In this document: positions 32,456-42,884 of the stretch, one piece after another
How positions within the stretch are numbered: position 1 is the first letter of the stretch
Layout: each line of letters starts with the position of its first letter
From: Bettongia penicillata ogilbyi
Lineage: Eukaryota; Chordata; Mammalia; Diprotodontia; Potoroidae
Reading direction: 5' to 3'
DNA: 64,000 nucleotides
NCBI GenBank assembly: GCA_023548195.1
Contig: JAJHZJ010000532.1
Location: forward strand, 1,878,725-1,942,724
The notes under the pieces: generated by a model
Database searches by the model: none
Told to the model about the DNA's origin: nothing
The model's input: the letters and a program-made list of their open reading frames with translations, nothing else
Position numbers and translations under genes: made by a program

Positions 32456-33215
32456 TTCTTTTTTGAAAGTGTTATTTTTTAATTAATATTACATTCATTT
32501 CCAAGTATACCTCTCCTCAATCCATTGACCTTTCCTTTGTAACAAAGATTTAACAAAGCGGAAAACAGTTAAGCAAAACCAACCAACACAATAGTCACAG
32601 CTGAGAGCATATGCCAGATTCCATACCCACAGTCTCCTATTTCTTCAAGGAAAGGAAGTTTATTTCTCATCTATTCTCAGGGACCAAGGTTGATGACTAT
32701 GATTATTTGCTATTGTTGAGTTATTTCAGTTGTATCTGACTCTTTGTGACTCCATTTGGGATTTTCTTGGCAAAGATACTGACATGGTTTGACATTTCCT
32801 TCTCCAGTTTATTTTCCAGATGAAAAAACCTGAGGCCAACAGGGTTAAGTAACCTGCCCAAGGTCCCACAACTAATAAGTGTCTGAGACTGGATATCAAC
32901 CCATGAAGATGAGTCTTCCTAATTCCCAGCTCAGTTCTACCCATTGTACACCTCGTTTTATTTTTCATTCTGCTCCCATCATTGCAATCACTGTGCTTTC
33001 CTTATTTTTCTGGTTCTGTTGAGTTTATTCTGCATCAGTCGACATGAATCTTCTCATGCTCTCTCCTCGTAAATTGCCATTCCTCATAATGTCATTACAT
33101 CACATTCCCATAGAATAGTTTGGATAATCATTCCCCATTCCCACTCTGTTTTTATTTCTTTTACTCCACAAAAAGTACTACCATGAATGTGTTGGCATAT
33201 ATGGGACTATACACA
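32456..33215 (-). mobile_element. L1 3' end (ORF2 C-terminus and 3' UTR), antisense, split by SINE
   Basis: Antisense 'tttttctggttctgttgagtttattctgcatcag', 'ataatcattccccattccca', 'ccacaaaaagtactaccatgaatgtgttggcatatatggg' corresponds to the L1 ORF2 C-terminal/3' UTR seen in sense at 39644 and 57443. The left part (32456-32640) is tail-like. A SINE interrupts it at 32705-32958. Confidence 0.7.
32705..32958 (-). repeat. RTE-tailed CORE-SINE inside L1
   Basis: 'gttgagttatttcagttgtatctgactctttgtgactcc', 'ttcttggcaaagatactgacatggtttg', 'aaaaacctgaggccaacagggttaag', 'gactggatatcaacccatgaagatgagtcttcct'. The 80-codon antisense frame here is a SINE artefact. Confidence 0.85.
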
Positions 33216-33965
33216 CTTTAAAGGAGAAAAAGGAAAATTAATTATCCATGCCAGAGGTTTCAGCGTTCATCTATCTGAAGTCAGGGGATTGAACCAAATG
33301 ACCTTTCTTAAACCTTGTAGAAAAAATTCCATTCACCGTGCCCTGTAAGGGAACCTCATCCCATTCTATGTCCAGTTAGTTACCACATCTCATCAATTTT
33401 TTCTTCAAAATACATTTCACACCTCTCTATTCCTGAAATAGGATTGTATCTCATTATATGTGCACAACTGTAATATTTTTCCTTGAGATACCTTGCATGT
33501 CACCCCCCTCACTCCCCTATGTGCGGCCACTAAACTTGTCGTCTGAAATACTGCTTTTGAACATGACATTTCTTTTTACTCAAAAATTACCAAGAGCTCC
33601 ATATAACCTATAGGATAAAGTCTAAATTCTTTAGTTTGCTATTTGAGTCCCCATTCTACTACTCTCATTTTATATCATTTACATATATCTGTATATACAT
33701 ATGTACATACATACATACACACATATAAAACATCCCACTGTATTCTCTATTGGCAGCCTCTACTTCAACCACATGGCTCTACTGACTACCCTGAGTACTT
33801 AGGCTTACCATCCTTTCACCTCTGCTCATGCTGCTCCTCTCCACACTCAATTAAATTTTTTAAAATATGTGTTCTAAGTCTATAAGTTGCAAAATAATTG
33901 ACAGTATGCATTGGCATAGAGGACTTCACTACCAGGAGTACCCTGTGTCAGTGAAATCCCAGATC
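33216..33965. other. Unassigned stretch with TACA-type microsatellite
   Basis: 33675-33730 is an imperfect (TATA/CATA)n repeat. Otherwise nothing is recognised. The 80-codon frame at 33643 is driven by it. Confidence 0.45.
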
Positions 33966-33967
33966 TG

Positions 33968-34205
33968 AACTAATACTAACAATAACTATAGCACTTTAAG
34001 TTTATGTAGTACTTTGCAGATAATATCTTATTTCATCTTCAAAACACTCCCCCCCAGGAAGGAGGTGCTCTTATTATCTGCACTATTCAGATGGAAATAG
34101 AAGTAGACAGAGATTAGAGGATTTGTCCAGCTAGGGCAAGTTGGAATTGTCCAAAAGCTGAGAGCTCAGGTCTTTCTCATTCCAGATCCAGTGGTCTGTC
34201 CGCCA
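33968..34205 (+). repeat. MIR-like CORE-SINE
   Basis: 'ctaacaataactatagcactttaagtttatgtagtactttgcag', 'tatttcatcttcaaaacactcc', 'aggaaggaggtgctcttattatctg', 'gagctcaggtctttctcattccagatcc'. Confidence 0.75.
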
Positions 34206-34239
34206 TACTCACCCAACAGCCTTGAAAAAAAATAAATAA

Positions 34240-34375
34240 AAGCATAATTCATACAAGGCGCTGTGTGAACTATTAAAGAATGCAACAATGAAATTAGATC
34301 CTTCCCTCAAAGAGTTTATAGTCTAAAGGGGAGAAGAGAAACATATACAAATATTCAATAAATGGGAAAAGCTAT
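34240..34375 (+). repeat. LDR head
   Basis: 'catacaaggcgctgtgtgaac', 'tagatccttccctcaaagagtttatagtctaaagggg', 'aacatatacaaatattcaat' follow the LDR head order. Confidence 0.6.
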
Positions 34376-34383
34376 AATATATC

Positions 34384-34572
34384 CAGGGGTGGGGAACCTA
34401 CGTGGCCCTCTAGGTCTTCAAGTGCGGCCCTTTGACTGAATCTAAACTTCCCAGAACAAATCCCCATAACAAAAGGATTTGTTCTGTAAAACTTGGACTC
34501 AGGCAAAAGGCCCCCACACCCAAGGACCTAAAGGCCACATGCGACCTCGGGGCTGCAGGCTCCCCACCCCTG
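34384..34572. mobile_element. Palindromic hAT-like MITE, second copy
   Basis: Ends 'caggggtggggaacct' and 'caggctccccacccctg'. Arms pair through 'ctaggtcttcaagtgcggccctttgactgaatc' and its complement, with the centre near 'cataacaaaagg'. Same architecture as 22525. Flanking 8-mers do not match. Confidence 0.8.
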
Positions 34573-34789
34573 GACTAGGGTAAAGCCTTGAGCCTTGAAA
34601 GAAGAAGTTTTAGCACAAATAAAAGGAATTGCTGCTAAACACCATAAATTTTGTGAAATTAGTTGTGCCTTAGGAGGTTGCGTCTGTTGAGACTACAAAT
34701 ATCCTGAAAGATAACTCTATAACAATGGAGTTGGGGTTTCACCTTAATTTCTAAAAATATTGGGGTTTTTTCTCCAATTGACAAGCATT
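34573..34789. other. Unassigned non-coding stretch
   Basis: Short AT-rich spacer between the palindromic MITE and the antisense L1-type tail. Nothing recognised. Confidence 0.4.
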
Positions 34790-34975
34790 TGTTTTTTTTT
34801 CTCTTCTACCCTTTATTAGAAAAGAAAACCAAACCTTTTTAACAAAAGTTCTTCAAGCAAAACAAAATCCTTCATTGACAATGTCCAAAAATATTTTTCT
34901 CACGTTGGTTCTTGAGTCTATCTATTCTGTCAAGAGACAGGTTTCAAATTTCACTGGTTCTCTGGAGTCATAGGC
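34790..34975 (-). mobile_element. L1 3'-UTR-like fragment, antisense
   Basis: 'aaaaccaaacctttttaac', 'aatccttcattgacaatgtccaaaaatatttttctcacg', 'ttgagtctatctattctgtcaagagacagg' parallels the antisense tail at 28470 block by block. It truncates the RTE reverse-transcriptase remnant next to it. Confidence 0.55.
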
Positions 34976-35139
34976 AACAAACAATGCCATCCATAAAGAG
35001 TATTATCTCCAGGACTTTATCACCTACAAAGATTTCCATTTCAATTGGGGACCATTGTTGGATATCCTCCATCACTCTGGCAAACACCAGTGGTAAGCAT
35101 ACATCTCCTTGTCTTATGCCTCACCAAATATTTATGATG

Positions 35140-35460
35140 AAGTTGGTCAATAAGCATTTATGAAGTGCCTATTATGTGCCAGGCACTGAGCTTCCAATAT
35201 AATCCAACATGCAACAGCTATGTACAGGCAAGATAAAGATAATGTAAATTGGAGATAAAAGCATTAACAGGGGTTTGGAAATGGCTTCAAAAATGACTTC
35301 TTAAAGACAGTAGAGTTTTCGCTGGGATTTGAAGGAAGCCAGGAGTGGAAAGGAGGAAGAAGAGAATTCCAGGAATGAAGGACAGTCAAGTAAAAATCCC
35401 TCTAGAGTCAGGTGATTGAATGTCTTGACTGAGGAGTGCCATGGGTAGCAAAGAGTTAAA
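35140..35460 (+). repeat. LDR inserted in RTE
   Basis: 'aagcatttatgaagtgcctattatgtgccaggcactgagc', 'tgggatttgaaggaagccaggagtgg', 'gaattccaggaatgaaggacagtcaag', 'gattgaatgtcttgactgaggagtg'. It separates RT motif B (34985-35125) from motif A (35560-35605). Confidence 0.75.
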
Positions 35461-35609
35461 TAGGGTTATTTCTGTTAAGTCTTTCAAGACATTATGAATG
35501 ATTTCGATGTATTGACACTTTGTTAGAAGAGGAGCCTTTCAGGCATCGTTTTGCCATACTATGTCAAATACTTTTTCACAATCCCCAAGTGAAACAGCAT
35601 CTCTACATC

Positions 35610-35748
35610 CGTGGTGTCAAACTCCAATAGAATCAGGGTCACTATGTTCTATTTAATTCTTATTTACTTTATTAAATATTTCTCCAGTTGGATTTTAATC
35701 TGGTGCTACTCCCAGGAATGCAGGGGGTCTCAGTGCTGCCACCTCTGC
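35610..35748. mobile_element. hAT MITE with perfect 8-bp target-site duplication
   Basis: A 139-bp AT-rich element beginning 'cgtggtgtcaaactcc' and ending 'gctgccacctctgc' is flanked by identical 'tctacatc' at 35602-35609 and 35749-35756. Duplications of 8 bp are the hAT hallmark. The start matches the element at 46011 ('tagtggtatcaaac'). Confidence 0.8.
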
Positions 35749-36480
35749 TCTACATCTTTCAGTCAACTGTAAATGTTAAAGATGTGGTTCATAGTTGAAT
35801 GTCCTTTGTGACTAATGCCCATGTCAAGGATCACCTTAATTCATTTTTAGATAACTTACATAAAGATTTTATATAGGTGGAAGGATAAGTATGTAATTTG
35901 GTAGTTGTTGACATTTTCTTTCTTTTTGTATTAATCCCTAAGCACCCTCTAAATTGTCTCTTCTTCAGTAAGTATTTCCTTTATGTGTACTTGGTCCATT
36001 CCAACTGGTTTTTCCCCCATCTTTGTTCTTCTTAGTGGTTTAAACCTTTCTTAGAAGCACATCAAGGATTGGAATATTAGGATCCAAGTGTGATGGCTCC
36101 ACTGTACTTGACGCTGAGAATGACTGGTTAAAGTGATCTTTTCAGATCTTTTCCGTTTTCTTGTTTGGTTGTACTCCTTCTACTTTATATCCTTAAATGT
36201 CCTTGAGATGATTTTGCTTAGTTGTGTATCTTGCCAAATTTCCTTTAAATTGGTTTTAAAGCATATCTTTCTCTGCTTTATGAAATTACTCATCAATGTC
36301 CATGAGTCTTCTTTATATGATTTTGCACATGAATTTATAGTCTCAACTGATGTTGTCTATGATCGCTGCCTCTCTCTGTTTGGCGAGTTAAATCATATGT
36401 TTGTTGAGGTGCTTTCTGGGTTCTTTTGCCTTCTTTTTGTGTAAAATTAAAGACTTTAGAAAGGCATAGGTTTATGATAG

Positions 36481-37849
36481 ATTGCTTTTCCTTTAGTGTG
36501 GAGACGATACATTATAGGATCTTTTTGGCAGCTCAGTTCTCTTCTGTTAGCTCAAAACTATGATAAAAATTCTGACCTCCTAATCAGTGGCATTGTAAAG
36601 GCCTTTAATTTGCTCTGCTTCTTTCCTCTTTATTTTTCTTCCTTGTGCTACAGCACAATACCTTGTAACCAGCCACACATTTCAGGATTTTAGGATAGGG
36701 CTTTCTAATCAGGCATTATGAGAATCGTAGTACAATGTGCCCCTCTTACAAACACCCTACATGAAGCAGAAGGACCTGAGACTCGTTCGTCTGAAAGATT
36801 GCTTCTTCTTTCTCCAAACGCTAGTTTAGGATAAAGTTAGACTTTCTCCATAAAGAAGGCAGAACAAACTCCAAGCAGGCCAGATATTATGGAGAGTTAT
36901 GACTCACGAGTGTGGCAGTGATCATATGATAAAGGATATAGTACAATTCATCTCCATTCCAAACACACCCAGTTGGCAACCCTGTATTTTCTATGTAACC
37001 TGAGCGTCTCTGGATATGTTTTGAGCATGCCCAGTTTGCCCCGCATGGAGCCTGCAGTATGTCCTACTACATGGATGGGGATAGCCTCCTTTGGTTGGCT
37101 GCCTGTGGCTTTAAAACTGGAGAGACTCAGTCATTCTTTCTCATTTTCACCATCTTTTCAGCTGTTCTATTTGGAGCACTGTCATGGTTGTGATGCTTTG
37201 AACCGAACCAATGGGCCTGAGGGGATTTGAGGGGGTTTATTTCTGCTTTGTGTTGTTTTTCTTCTTCCACTTCAGGTACCTGAGGAGATCCCCACCTATT
37301 CTTTAAGCCAAAGCAATTTTGGAGTCAGGATGGAAGGCAAGGTGGCAGAAGCTGGGCCAACATGGAAGCCCTGAGAAGGCAGGGTGCCTAGGGCTGAGGC
37401 CAAGGAGTGTTTTGGACTTCGAACTGGGACCATGCTCTATGGCAACCAAACCAAGCTATGAACCTAACCCCTTGTCCTCCCCAGAAACTGAGATGTAAGT
37501 AGGGAGGGAAACTCTGCTTCCCATGTTTTGGAAGGATGCTTGTATATTTGGGATTATATCTTTGGAAGCAAATCTCCCCTAACAAAAGGTCCTACTACAT
37601 TTATTATGTTCCTTGCAATTGATCTGAGCAACATCCAATTACTTCCATTTTGCATACAACTTCTTCAGTGTGATATGTTTTAGGCAATTTCCTTATAATA
37701 GTTAATGGGATTGGAAAATGATGAATTTGAAGATGGGTCCATCTTTGCGTCATCTAAGTAAGAAGATGAAAGCAAGTGTAGATCCTGAGCCAGAAGCCCA
37801 TGAAAGTGGTAGCAGAATAACTTACAGGAGTATGAGATCATAGATTTAA
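36481..37849. other. Unassigned non-coding stretch
   Basis: 36481-36720 may be further RTE-linker remnant. 36721-37849 shows no repeat I recognise. Frames at 36496, 36973, 37388 (antisense) and 37680 (antisense) are short and motif-free. Confidence 0.4.
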
Positions 37850-37972
37850 AGTTAGAAGAGACAGTAAGGGTCATCTAGTCCAACTAGCTTATTTTAAAGA
37901 TAAAGAAACAAAGTCTCTGAGAAGTTAAATGACTTCTCCAATGTCACACAGGCAATACATAACAGGGGAGAG
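37850..37972 (+). repeat. MIR3-like CORE-SINE
   Basis: 'tagatttaaagttagaagagacagtaagggtcatctagtccaac', 'aaatgacttctccaatgtcacacaggcaatacataac'. Confidence 0.75.
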
Positions 37973-38195
37973 ATGCTGGACTTAGAGTCAGGAAGACTCT
38001 TCTTCCTGAGTTAAAATCCAGCATCAGACACTTGCTAGCTGTATGTCCCTGGGCAAGTCATGTAACCCAGTTTGCCTTAGCTTCCTCATCTGTTAAATGA
38101 GCTGGAGAGGGAAACACAAACGTCTCCAGTATCTTTGCCAAGAAAAGCCCAAATGGGGTCACAGAGAGTCAGACATAACTGAAATGACTAAGCAC
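37973..38195 (+). repeat. RTE-tailed CORE-SINE
   Basis: 'gctggacttagagtcaggaagactc', 'gtccctgggcaagtcatgtaacccagtttgcc', 'gtatctttgccaagaaaagcccaaatggggtcacagagagtcagacataactgaaatgactaagcac'. Confidence 0.9.
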
Positions 38196-38794
38196 AACTT
38201 CTCCTCCATATCAGGTCCTCTTTTCTAGTGCACCTCATTCAGCATGTTATAACTTTGAGAAATCAGAGCAATGACTTTTTGTTTTTAAAATGAAGGCGGA
38301 TTACAGAGATCCCAGTATCTTAGGGTTGGAAGGGTCCACCGAGGCCCACTGGGACTTGAAAAAGAATCTTGGCATTTTGCAATACAAAGTGCCTACCCTC
38401 CCTGCCCTGTTTCTTTTAGCATTAACTGCCCACTTTGTTCATATTTAAATGTGTCAGTCTTATTCGGATGACAAAAAGTCATCATCACTGACTTTTCTTG
38501 CTGACAGTACTCCAAGTGAAGCTTTAACCTCTGGACCTCCACCTGCAGCAAAATACTTTGCTCATTTCTTATCCTAGAGAAAAACTGAGCCCTTTAGCTC
38601 CCTTTGAAAATACCCCATTTGCAGGCTTGATGCTTCCTGAATTTCTAAATTATTATCCACAGACCGTCTTCTAAAGAGGTAGATTCTGCAGTCCTTGCAT
38701 GTAGTAAAATACAGCTATAGCAAATATTGTTATTGAGAAGCATTCTGTACTGGAGTTATTTCTATATCCTTATAAAATGGTCAGGAGTAACCAT
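38196..38794. other. Unassigned non-coding stretch
   Basis: A small MIR3-like core lies at about 38310-38360. 'gatgacaaaaagtcatc' at about 38466 is a short perfect palindrome with a 5-bp spacer in repeat-poor DNA. No gene is seen. Confidence 0.4.
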
Positions 38795-39220
38795 TGCCCT
38801 GATAATAATAAAAACTGAGCTCCAGGCCTGGAGTCAGGAAAAACTGAGTTCAGATCCAGCCTCAGACCTTTCCTAGAAGTGCAACCTTGAGCAAGTCACT
38901 TAACTTCTGATTGCCTGACAAAAGGAATCTGCTGGATTTACCAGGGAAGGAAATCACAAACCACGCCTGTATCTTTGCTAAGAAAACCACAAAGGGGGTC
39001 ATAAAGAGTCAGACATCACTGAAACAACTCAACAGCAACACTGGCATTTATGTAGCACTTTCAAGTTTGCCAAGCCCTCTCTATGAGCTTTATAATGACT
39101 CCATGAAACAAGTATTCAAAATCTTTTACAGGTGAGGAAATCAAAGTCTCAGAGAGGCTTAGTGACTTTGAATCTAGGTCTTCCTGACTCAGATTTCAGC
39201 ATATGCATTACCTTGTCTCT
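38795..39220 (+). repeat. MIR-like SINE split by an RTE-tailed SINE
   Basis: MIR head 'tgataataataaaaact' at about 38798 is followed by a tRNA-headed SINE (38818-39040: 'gagctccaggcctggagtcagg', 'gaaggaaatcacaaaccacgcc', 'gggggtcataaagagtcagacatcactg'). MIR then resumes with 'aacactggcatttatgtagcactttcaag', 'ttacaggtgaggaaatcaaagtctcagag', 'gaatctaggtcttcctgact'. Confidence 0.75.
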
Positions 39221-39621
39221 CTTGATTTTATTGCAAAAGATTTTTTTATAATGAAAACTCCATTGTAAAAAGTACTTTCTATAATCTCTGCTCTTATAAC
39301 AGTCTCTAAAAACACCTCCTTTTTTGCTGTTCTACAGCACACTCTGGGAAGTTTTTTTTGTTCCACCACTAAGGACAATTATCTTCCTATGCTCCTTTCT
39401 CTCTCTCCAGTTCCACTTCCTTCTTCCAACTGCGTGACTTACCAAAAGTCACCTTGCCTCTAGGTCATCTACCAAAATGAAAACACCCAAAAAGATAAAG
39501 AAACTTGAAGAAGGAAAAGTTCTGAGTAATTTTTTCAGTATCTAATTCACCAAAATGAAGCTGGACTTCAACTGTTTCATTTCAATTTCTAGCAATGTAC
39601 TCAGGGAAACAGTATCCATCA
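39221..39621. other. Unassigned non-coding stretch
   Basis: No feature recognised. AT-rich with pyrimidine-rich patches at 39390-39430. Confidence 0.4.
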
Positions 39622-40155
39622 CAAAAAAAAAAAAAAAAAAAAAGGAAATTAATGGACTGCCCATCAATTGATTAATGGTTAAGTGTGTGGTCTATGGACC
39701 ATATAATAGTCATGAACTATTATTATGCTATAAGAAATGATGAAAGGGAGGGTTTCAGAGAAATCTGGGAAGACTATAATGACATGATAGAGAGTGAAGT
39801 GAGCAGAACCTAGAGAGTAATTTATACAATATCCATCACAAAGACAAATAACTGAAAGACTTAAGAATTCTGATCAGTGGAGTGACCAGCTTCAGTTCCA
39901 GAGGACTGATGAGAAACTGACTACCTGTAACCTCTGGACAGAGAACTGATGAACTCAAGATACAGAATGAGGCCATCATTACTGGGATATGGCCCATGTG
40001 GGATTTAGCTTTTCTCAACTATGGAAATTCATTACAAGAATTTTGTTTTACTTTTTTTCTCAGTAGAGGATGATGGAAGGCAGGAGGGAGTGAAAATAAA
40101 TACTTGATAATACTTGACAAACACTTGGTAAAAAAAAGTTTAAAAAAGCAACAAA
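39622..40155 (+). mobile_element. L1 3' end (ORF2 C-terminus and 3' UTR), 5'-truncated
   Basis: After an A-run at 39622-39643, 'ggactgcccatcaattgattaatgg', 'ctattattatgctataagaaatgatgaaagggaggg', 'gaagtgagcagaacctagagagtaatttatac', 'gtgtgaccagcttcagttccagaggac'-like blocks follow the L1 ORF2 'NWLNKLW...EYYCAIRND' end and 3' UTR. Possible target duplication 'atccatcacaa' 39614-39624 / 'atctatcacaa' 40156-40166 (10 of 11). Confidence 0.75.
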
Positions 40156-40308
40156 ATCTATCACAATAAAAATATGTTGCTATCCTATGGGATAGATAAT
40201 GAAATTTGTACAGTTGCTCCCAGCTTCATCAATGTTCAGGGCAAGGAGTAGGACCTGCCATAGGCTGGAGCTGAGGCTCTTCCATGGCATAGACTCTGGC
40301 TTCCCAGT

Positions 40309-40310
<2 letters not shown>

Positions 40311-40343
<33 letters not shown>
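40311..40343. repeat. (CA)n microsatellite
   Basis: An uninterrupted CA run of about 16 units. The Thr-His and Val-Cys frames across it are artefacts. The 40156-40740 surroundings show no other feature. Confidence 0.95.
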
Positions 40344-40345
<2 letters not shown>

Positions 40346-40741
40346 AAATTATCTTGGGGGGGAGAAGAAATCTTGGCCATATATGAATCAGTTACTGTAC
40401 ATACAATGTATTGAATCCAGGGGCCACAGGCAGGCAGTGGGGTCTAGATCAGGAGGATGAGTAGAAGCCAAGACTGCCTCTCAAGAAATGAAAGAGCTGC
40501 AGTTTCTGGGTCAGGCAGAAGGTTTAGTACTAGAAGAGCAGAGAGGGTTTGAGTTCTACATGGAGTTTAACCTAATTTATAAGTTTCATCTGTTTGGGGT
40601 CCTATCATGGCTTCTCATCCTAAGTACTTGAAACCAAACTTAGCTTCCAGCTTTCACTAAGTTAGCAGTAGCTGAAAAGCTTCCCACACTGACTAGGAAC
40701 ATCATTCTCTGAGAAATGTAAAATCCAATTACAGTACAGAA

Positions 40742-40930
40742 TTCTATAGAATATAGAATTCTGAACATTTAGAGCTAAGAGGGAGCTTAGAGGTCATGAA
40801 TCACACATGAGGGAGCAGGTTCAGCAACATTCCCCAGATCATACAGCTAGTAAGTGGTGGAGCTGGGATGTGAACACCCTTCCTCTAACTCTAAATCCAA
40901 TTTTTTTTCCCACTGGACCACACTGTCTCT
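40742..40930 (+). repeat. MIR3-like CORE-SINE
   Basis: 'tctgaacatttagagctaagagggagcttagaggtcatgaatc', 'ccagatcatacagctagtaagtggtggagctgggatgtgaacacc', 'tcccactggaccacactgtctctcc'. Confidence 0.75.
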
Positions 40931-41044
40931 CCAAGGAGGGGCAAGCAGGATATCATTTGTTGCCTATTCATTATCTGAGACTAAAACAGTCACATCCAGC
41001 AAGGCTTTGTAAGGACAAATGAATCTCCTTCCCAATGGGTATAT

Positions 41045-41275
41045 TATGCTGGGTCAGCTAAGTGACAGGGCCTGGAGGCAGGAAGACCTGAGTTCACATC
41101 CAGTCTCAGGTACTTATGAGCTGCATGACTCTGGGCAAGTCATAACTGTTTGCCTCAGTTTCCTCATCTGGAAAATGGGCTGGAGAAAGAAATGGAGAAC
41201 TACTCCAGTATGTTTACCAAGAAAATCCCAAATGGGGTCATGAAGAGTCAGACACAACTGAAAATGACTGACCAA
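41045..41275 (+). repeat. RTE-tailed CORE-SINE
   Basis: 'ctgggtcagctaagtgacagggcctggaggcaggaagacctgag', 'ctgcatgactctgggcaagtcataactg', 'ctggagaaagaaatggagaactactccag', ending 'atggggtcatgaagagt' (41232-41248) plus 'cagacacaactg'. This copy shows the tail identity with the RTE at 24648-24664. Confidence 0.9.
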
Positions 41276-42411
41276 TAATATGATAGATAGATTCCAAGGA
41301 GCCTCTTCTATTCCTGTCTTAGATAAGCTCTGCCCATATCCCCATCTGACTATGTGTGCAGACCTTGAAGGTCTGGACAAAAAGAACCCTCTGTACTTTT
41401 AAAACTAATCTTTCCCTCTTAACTAGGGAGAGATGAATCAGACTTAGTAAGCGATAAGGAACAAGTAGTTGTGCATAGAATAAAGACCATTCCTTTACCT
41501 GTAGTAAAAATGTTTACTCTCTCCAGGCAGTAATCGCTTGGCCTTTGACTTAAAAAAACAATCTGTTGGCATCAGCTGAGAGTTTCAAAGCTGGATCCCT
41601 GCTGGGAGTTGCCACATGGCATCAAAGTCCCTAATATTCCACCTTTAATGTCAAAGCCCCGAGTGGGAGTTACAACACAAAATGAATACCGATGAATAGA
41701 GAAAACAAATGTGAAATTTGAGGGCTGTCTGTCCATTAACTGGAACACTGGGCGAAATCCAGAATGATAGTGAGAACACCTCGTTTTCCTTTAGCAACAT
41801 TCCCTAAATGGAGGGCTAGGATGTCTTAAAGTCTCCCTTTGACTCATAAGAAGTCTCACAGGCCCAGAAAATGGTGCTACACACTGGAGCAAAGGATAAA
41901 GAAAAAGGAGGGTGGAATGATGTAGGACTGCAGCATGAGCAGAAGGTGGACACAAGTTGGCAGGAGGCATTGGCCTTGCCCACAAAAACTACAGCCAAAT
42001 ACCCAATGCCCTATGGCTAATGGTTCTGTTTTGTTTTGTTTTCCCCTTAGAGGTGGGAAGTATGTTAGCCTGATGCTGAACTAGACCTTTCATCCTATCT
42101 TACAGGTACATTAGGAAATTATAGGATGATAGGACCGAGAACTGAACATTATTAAGGCCTCTTGAACAGACCGAATTGAGAACATAGCTGCAGAGAGTTA
42201 AGAATTAAGTGAAAGGAGAGAGTTGCAACCTTAGAGCCCTGCTATATGGACACTTCAGGCAAGCTGAAGGTGAATGCATCAAACCAGCTCTGGCTGGGGC
42301 TTCATGCATCGTCACTTATTGTGCTAGATCCTCAGTCATGTTAGTTCTCCAGGAACTTACCTTCTGACTGTTTCAGGTAAGAATTTGCCCCCTATAAAGA
42401 TGTGGAAACTG
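41276..42411. other. Unassigned non-coding stretch
   Basis: About 1.1 kb with no repeat I recognise. Antisense overlapping frames at 41791-41998 in two phases argue against coding. Confidence 0.4.
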
Positions 42412-42884
42412 AAGGGAGGCCCATCAATTGGGAAATGGCTGGACAAGCTGCGGTGTACTATTGTAGCAGAATACTATTGTACTGTAAGAAATGACAGGCA
42501 AGCCGATTTCAAAAAACTTTGTAAGACTTAGACACACTGATGCAAAGTGAAATGAGCAGAACCAGCAAAACATTGTGCCCCATAACAACAATATTGTATG
42601 ATCAACTGTGAATGACTTAACTATTCTCAGGAATATGATGATCCAAGACAATTCTAAAGGACTCATGATGAAAAATGCTGTCCATCTCCAGAAAAAGAGT
42701 GGTGTCTGAGTGCAGATTGGAGCATGCTATTTTTCACTTTATCTTTTTCATGTTTTTTTCCCTTTTGGGTCTGTGTCTTCTTTCACAACATGACTAATAT
42801 GAAAATGTGTTTTGTATGATTGCACATGAATAACCTATATGAAATTGTTTACCATCTCAGGAATGGGGGAGGTGATGGAGAGAG
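42412..42884 (+). mobile_element. L1 3' end (ORF2 C-terminus and 3' UTR)
   Basis: 'gaggcccatcaattgggaaatggctggac', 'gcagaatactattgtactgtaagaaatgac', 'tgatgcaaagtgaaatgagcagaaccagcaaaac', 'gactcatgatgaaaaatgctgtccatctccag', 'cacatgaataacctatatgaaattg'. It stops at the purine stretch near 42885 and joins HAL1 5' UTR sequence. Confidence 0.85.

Larger units (their letters stand above)
34976..36480 (-). mobile_element. Decayed RTE-type reverse transcriptase, antisense, multiply interrupted
   Basis: On the minus strand two RT blocks are legible: 'GDCEKVFDIVWQND' (motif A, about 35560-35605) and 'GIRQGDVCLPLVFARVMEDI' followed by 'VLEIILFMDGIVC' (motif B and the catalytic FADDIV-like motif, with DD changed to DG), about 34985-35125. 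Between the A and B blocks an LDR (35140-35460) is inserted. A hAT MITE (35610-35748) lies just upstream of motif A. The 35.8-36.45 kb part resembles the linker between endonuclease and RT ('EGVQPNKKTEKI'-like lysine-rich stretch). All frames are broken and nothing functional can be made. Confidence 0.7.
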
